Origin: Ectocarpus siliculosus
Lineage: Eukaryota; Sar; Phaeophyceae; Ectocarpales; Ectocarpaceae
NCBI GenBank assembly: GCA_000310025.1
Contig: FN649743.1
Span: 2,004,343 to 2,015,983 of the forward strand
DNA length: 11,641 nt
Direction of reading: 5' to 3'
Each line of letters begins with the position of its first letter. The first letter of the stretch is position 1. A program made the translations under genes and the position numbers. Of this stretch, positions 8,276 to 11,641 are shown piece after piece. Below the pieces are notes generated by a model. The model was not told where the DNA came from, searched no databases, and worked only from the letters and a program-made list of their open reading frames with translations.

Positions 8276-8567
8276 CTACATTCTTGGCCCGGGTGCGGCG
8301 GCGGCGGCGGGGGGCGCCGGGGTGGGGGGTATCGGTGACCCCACACCCAACTGCGAGGCCCCTGACTCTCTCACGGCCGGGTCAAAATACCTCCCCGGCT
8401 TCTCCGACGGCGGCGCGTTGGGCTTGGAGCGAGCCTCGTGGACGTGCCGGTAGCAGATCGAGCTGAGCATCGGCAGGTTCAGGAGGTACTGGGTGTTCTC
8501 CCTCACCGATAGCGTGCCGTCAAGGTCGACGCACTTCAGCCCGATCGATTCGAAGTAGCGCGACGGC
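8276..8567 (-). CDS. Nucleotide kinase terminal exon and stop
   Basis: 292 bases: one base plus 96 codons and TAG. PSRYFESIGLKCVDLDGT then LSVRENTQYLL forms the last strand and helix of the kinase. After NLPMLSSICYRHVHEARSK the sequence becomes Pro/Ala/Ser-rich and ends in AAAAAPGPRM. The acceptor is TTCGCCAG|G. A possible donor GGGGAG|GTATTTTG near 8391 would end the exon earlier, so the tail could be read-through of an intron. Confidence 0.8.
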
Positions 8568-11093
8568 CTGGCGAAGAGAACGGACGATGAAGAAGGAGCG
8601 GGCAAGGTAAGTGGAACAAACGCAGAAGAACAAGGACACGCACGCCGTGTGCGATGGGGGAACTGGGAAGAACCCTAGAAATGAAACGGCGTAGGGTGAC
8701 TCGCAGCAGACTCGCGGCAGACTCGGGGCACGTGGGTGATTTGATTCGACGGCCAAAAACTCCAACACACCACCCACATCCCCGGCATCAGCGGCGGCGG
8801 CGAGTCATGCCCGAAACAAGCGGTAGAAAAGAGCGGCCAACGAGGCACGTAAGAGAAAATAGAACCAAACGAAGTGGCGAATGAGAACAACACCGCCAGC
8901 TAGCTCTGCGCGGGGAGGCATTCTACAAGCTGGTCTGACCAAGACGCAAATTTGAAGGTTGAAGCGGATTTCCCACGCGGTTTTTTCGAGTTAGAACCTG
9001 AAATTTTGACACGGCATCTGCATGAGTACTATAAACACAAAGGCCACTGCGCTATTTGGATTTTTTTTTTATTTCGTAAGTTAGGCTGATATTAGTATTC
9101 ATGGGAATATTTGCTATGCCAAAAAGTCGCAGAAAAAAAGAAAGAAGTCAAATGGCGCAGTGGCTTATTTGTTTGTTGACTCATGGGGATGCCGTGTCGA
9201 AATTTCAGCTTCTAATTGGAAAAAACAGCGTGGGAATCGCGAGATCCTTACGTTGCCTCAGGTATCTCGTGTGTTGTATCGGATTCTTTAATAGGCCATA
9301 ACTTCTGATGGAAGATGCCGTGAGCCTTGAAACTACCATCTTTGCTCTCGCGATGTTCCCAGGTACATGCACAGCAATTTTCAGCTTGATCTGAGAAACT
9401 TTTTTTTATGCTGATTTCAGTACAGGAAGTATCCAACTATGCCGCCAATTGATAGTTATATACCTAAAATCAACTCAGATCCGAAAAATTCTGGCACCTG
9501 CGCATCCCCTATGGTCTTATACGAGCACCCGCCAAATTTGAAGTCTAAATTCGTTGAAACAGCAGAGTGGGACATGAAAGAACGAAAGTTAGCTTCTTGG
9601 TCAGACCAGCTTGTAACACAGCGCGAAGGCCATTACCATTGGCTCCGAAAAACCTCAATGTTCCCCAACAATCATACAAGGCAGTCACACAAACGACAGC
9701 GATCGCTTACCCGGAGCTCTGCTGGTGGTAGGTGTCTATTCGCACTTGGGCCGCCCCGGCGTGATCGTCCGCTCTCCCCGACCCCTTACCCCTCTCCACG
9801 ATACGGCTCGCCATCACCTCGTCGGGGCAATTAATCCTGCGGCAAAGGCGTCCGCGCACAACGCACACACAGCACAACCACCACCAAATAAAGCAGAAGA
9901 AGGAAAAAACACGCACACACGCGCGCGAGACAAAAAGGCGGGGTCAGCAAAATCGACCATCAGACATTCGCGAACGATTTCGAGTAGCAAGCGCTAGGGG
10001 TCATGTTTGGAGGTGGTGGTGGCCACCGCCGTTGTGTCCCTCACGGTAACTCATCCGAGAAGCAAGCACGATCCTGCGCTAAATAGCACAAGAACTATTA
10101 GATGGCAAACACACGCGGGGCACCGAAAACGCGGGGTACAAAACCGCCCAGCGCGTGTCCCAAGCGATAGTTGCGTGGGATAGGCGATACGTGACAAAAA
10201 AGAGGACGGGGGGAAAGGGTGCGATTCATGCCGTGCTCCACGAGATTCTGACGTACTGAAAGGTGGCTTCTACGCTCTCACATACAAAAGAGTAGCCTTT
10301 CCCCAAGTTATTCTAACACGCATCCGCCCCGTGACACTCCTGTACCGTATACTTGTATACTTCTAGTGACGCAAAACGCACCTGATGCACGCCTCTGGAG
10401 GGCCGAAGAGCCTCGCCCAATCCCTGGCGTTGTCCAAAGAGCGAGGGAATCCGTCCAGCAGCACATGCTTGCCGGGGTGAAGGGTCAAGAACTTCTCCAG
10501 GAGCGCCTATTATACCAACAGCCAAGCGGAGCACACACAGGGTCAAGTGTCGAACACAAAGAGTCGAGGCGAGCATAAAGAGTCAGGTCGAGCAAACACA
10601 GAAGGGTCCAGCACAAAGTAGGGTCCCGCACAAAGTAGGCCCTCCCCTTCTTGTCGTGGTGCCGTTTTCCTCGACTGGATTGACCCATACCGGCATCTCT
10701 TCTTCTGTACCGACACGGCCGGCTACGGCAACCAGATTGCAAAGGAGAGCCGCGTGCGATTTCTGCTGTTGCGAACCCCAGGAACCTTGCCGTGCAGCAC
10801 AACGATAACCCGCAGGGGTGATTCGCAAGCGCGACAGCAGTCTACCACGAAACTCGCAGGACACTCATGGAAATCACCGAGGCCGAGCCGCCATTTTCTG
10901 CTACGTCGCCAACAACAGCAGCAGCTGCAGCAGCAAGACTACACGCCAACTCCAGTTTACGCGAAATGACAGGACGGCAGGATTTCTACTTTTCTCTGTT
11001 AAAAGTTACGGTAGTACAGCAGTAGCAGATCGTGCGACTCACCAAAACAGTACTGGCATCGACGAGGCGGCCCTCCTTCATCCTCTCCGCCAC
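8276..11093 (-). CDS. UMP-CMP/adenylate kinase family nucleoside monophosphate kinase, 3' part, four exons
   Basis: Joined exons 11093-11043, 10506-10382, 9836-9711 and 8567-8276 encode about 197 residues. Motifs in family order are: VAERMKEGRLVDASTVL (end of the NMP-binding region); LLDGFPRSLDNARDW (GFPR arginine contacts the monophosphate); INCPDEVMASRIVERGKGSG then RADDH (Arg-rich short lid); TYHQQS; and YFESIGLKCVDLDGTLSV (last strand and helix). The enzyme moves phosphate from ATP to a nucleoside monophosphate. The DN-x-x-x-W after GFPR and the short lid favour UMP-CMP kinase over AK1 types. The N-terminal P-loop (GGPGSGKGT-like) and GDLLR motif are absent; their exons should lie past the right end, which breaks into junk. 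All splice phases agree. A Pro/Ala-rich tail of about 65 residues follows the domain. Confidence 0.88.
8568..9710 (-). other. Nucleotide kinase last intron (1143 bases), containing an AT-rich island
   Basis: The donor is GTAAGCG and the acceptor CTCTTCGCCAG. It is about twice the length of the two neighbouring introns. From about 8940 to 9700 the base composition becomes clearly AT-richer than the flanks. A plus-strand open frame at 9439-9720 (MPPIDSYIPKIN, then KFVETAEWDMKERK) and one at 9101-9301 (true ATG, MGIFAMPKSRRKKERSQ) lie in it, with a good donor CCTCAG|GTATCT at 9260 and an acceptor TGCTGATTTCAG ending at 9420. These two frames do not join in phase, and no family is recognised. An insertion is possible. 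Confidence 0.6.
9146..9381 (+). repeat. Possible tRNA-derived SINE or degenerate tRNA-like pol III unit
   Basis: TGGCGCAGTGG at 9153-9163 is a perfect match to the RNA polymerase III A box. GTGTCGAAATT at 9194-9204 resembles the B box (GGTTCGANTCC), 41 bases downstream as in tRNAs. GACTCAT between them recalls an anticodon arm. The T-arm and acceptor stems do not pair well, so it is not an intact tRNA. The first TTTT afterwards is at 9378-9381, which could end a transcript of about 235 bases. No flanking target duplication was identified. Confidence 0.35.
9711..9836 (-). CDS. Nucleotide kinase exon with CPDEVM and lid
   Basis: 126 bases: one base, 41 codons and two bases. The peptide INCPDEVMASRIVERG is followed by KGSGRADDHAGAAQVR and IDTYHQQSS. 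It carries the conserved CP-E/D-E strand end, the two lid arginines and the DD pair; the usual Asn after DD is His here. The acceptor is CCGCAG|G and the donor is CTCCGG|GTAAGC. Confidence 0.9.
9837..10381 (-). other. Nucleotide kinase intron (545 bases)
   Basis: GT-AG bounded, from GTGCGTTTTG to GCCTTTGCCGCAG. CA-rich and A-rich simple sequence occupies 9850-9930 (plus strand). No gene or mobile element is recognised. Confidence 0.75.
10382..10506 (-). CDS. Nucleotide kinase exon with DGFPRS
   Basis: 125 bases: 41 codons from ALLEKFLTLHPGKH through LLDGFPRSLDNARDW to FGPPEACI, plus two bases. DGFPR is the NMP kinase signature; its Asp and Arg lie in the active site. The acceptor is GGTATAATAG|G and the donor is ATCAG|GTGCG. 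The reading joins exon 11093-11043 as TVL|ALLEKF. Confidence 0.9.
10507..11042 (-). other. Nucleotide kinase intron (536 bases)
   Basis: GT-AG bounded (GTGAGTC to GGTATAATAG). It contains CAG-rich DNA near 10911-10942 and a degenerate minisatellite near its 3' end, listed separately. No gene is seen in it. Confidence 0.75.
10541..10637. repeat. Degenerate minisatellite with 17-base units
   Basis: The two clearest units are adjacent: GGGTCCAGCACAAAGTA (10604-10620) and GGGTCCCGCACAAAGTA (10621-10637), one mismatch apart. Looser units of the GAGTC...CACAAA type run upstream to about 10541. The array lies in a kinase intron. Confidence 0.7.
11043..11093 (-). CDS. Nucleotide kinase exon with VAERMKEGRLV
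   Basis: 51 bases, 17 codons, phase 0 at both ends. The donor GTTTTG|GTGAGTC is strong. The acceptor GGAGCAG follows a long CTG/TTG-rich tract; GGAG four bases earlier would add one Gln codon. The sequence matches the helix before the ATP-dependent kinase core (family pattern: MKEGKLV). Confidence 0.85.
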
Positions 11094-11487
11094 CTGCTCC
11101 AAACAGCGACAACAACAGCAATAGCAACAGGAGCAGCAGCAGCAGCAGCAGAAGCAGAAGTTGGACGGACACTTTCAACCCAGAAACAACAAAGACCGCA
11201 CAAAAAACAAGGCACCAGCACCTTATCGGGGGGTGGCGAGGGGCACATTGGGGATGCACCAAAAACGGTTCCCTTGCAGGCTTGATTGATACCGAGGCTT
11301 GCGCGAGGTCTGCCGAAGAGTGTGCATTTCGGGTATTTGATTTGTCTCCGAGCTCAGAAAGCCATCGGAGACGCAGCACAGCCAGCACGAACCGCTCTTG
11401 GCTGCATGCATCACCTACTCCTTCCCTAAGCTAAGGCATTTGTCACGTGATGTCCCCATCATTCGTACGGGAGAAAGTGGGCGCCCC
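11094..11487 (-). other. Upstream intron of the kinase gene with CTG/TTG tract
   Basis: On the minus strand a long TTCTGCTGCTG...TTGTTG tract (11100-11160) precedes the acceptor at 11094 and probably acts as its polypyrimidine-like tract. The rest, to the junk region, was checked in three minus frames for GGPGSGKGT and GDLLR; neither is present. No exon could be supported. Confidence 0.55.
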
Positions 11488-11641
11488 GGGGGGGGGGGGG
11501 GGGGGGGGGGGGAAAAGGGTGGCACCTCAAAAATCCAAAGCCGGGGGGGCCCCCCCACTGGGGGAAAAAACCCCCCCTTTTCCCCCCTTTCCCCCCGTTT
11601 TTTTAACCGACCCCCCGAACCAAAAGGGTTTTCCGCTGAAA
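11488..11641. other. Low-quality scaffold end
   Basis: A run of 25 G (11488-11512) is followed by nearly only homopolymer blocks of G, C, A and T up to the last base. This is typical of failing base calls at a read end, not of genomic DNA. The kinase gene's missing exons should lie beyond it. Confidence 0.85.

Noticed and set aside
9146-9220. Intact tRNA gene
   Set aside because: A and B boxes are present but the acceptor and T stems do not pair.
9439-9834. Plus-strand open frame as a complete gene
   Set aside because: Its last 120 bases are antisense to the kinase CPDEVM exon. Only the upstream AT-rich part might be meaningful, and no family is recognised.
11094-11460. P-loop exon of the kinase
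   Set aside because: No GGPGSGKGT-like or GDLLR-like peptide in any minus frame.
1-11641. CRISPR array, prokaryotic operon or defence system
   Set aside because: No spaced direct repeats and no prokaryotic gene order; the genes are intron-bearing and eukaryotic apart from the left-end fragment.

Overview
The window looks like a nuclear scaffold fragment from a photosynthetic stramenopile, most likely a brown alga. The evidence is a GC-rich, intron-rich genome with GT-AG introns, a precursor with a heterokont-type bipartite plastid presequence (signal peptide, then Phe just after the predicted cleavage site), and an ankyrin protein of a kind that, from memory, is abundant in Ectocarpus-like genomes. 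No database search was possible, so the organism call is inference.

Two of the three supported genes are split into short exons. They were rebuilt by matching family motifs with splice sites and codon phase. (1) Minus strand, 590-3160: the 5' part of a plastid-targeted metallo-beta-lactamase-fold (UlaG-like) hydrolase in three exons (3160-2868, 1430-1316, 680-590). The rest of the gene is lost at the left end. (2) Plus strand, 3796-5142: a single-exon ankyrin repeat protein of 448 residues, head-to-head with gene 1 across about 635 bases that hold a foldback MITE-like element. (3) Minus strand, 8276-11093: the 3' part of a UMP-CMP/adenylate kinase in four exons (11093-11043, 10506-10382, 9836-9711, 8567-8276). 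The P-loop exons would lie beyond the right end.

From 5143 to 8275 there is a gene-poor stretch with only weak candidates. The 1.1-kb last intron of the kinase gene contains an AT-rich island with a tRNA-like pair of RNA polymerase III boxes. Intron 2 of the hydrolase gene contains a 114-bp tandem duplication that copies its own 5' splice site.

Both ends look artefactual. Bases 1 to about 405 encode, on the minus strand, a piece of a bacterial fibronectin type III-like surface protein, unlike the algal DNA in composition and coding style. From about 11488 the sequence is a 25-G run followed by homopolymer-rich junk. The three genes show no shared pathway: nucleotide kinase, plastid hydrolase and ankyrin scaffold look like ordinary neighbours. 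I saw no CRISPR array, rRNA or convincing intact tRNA.
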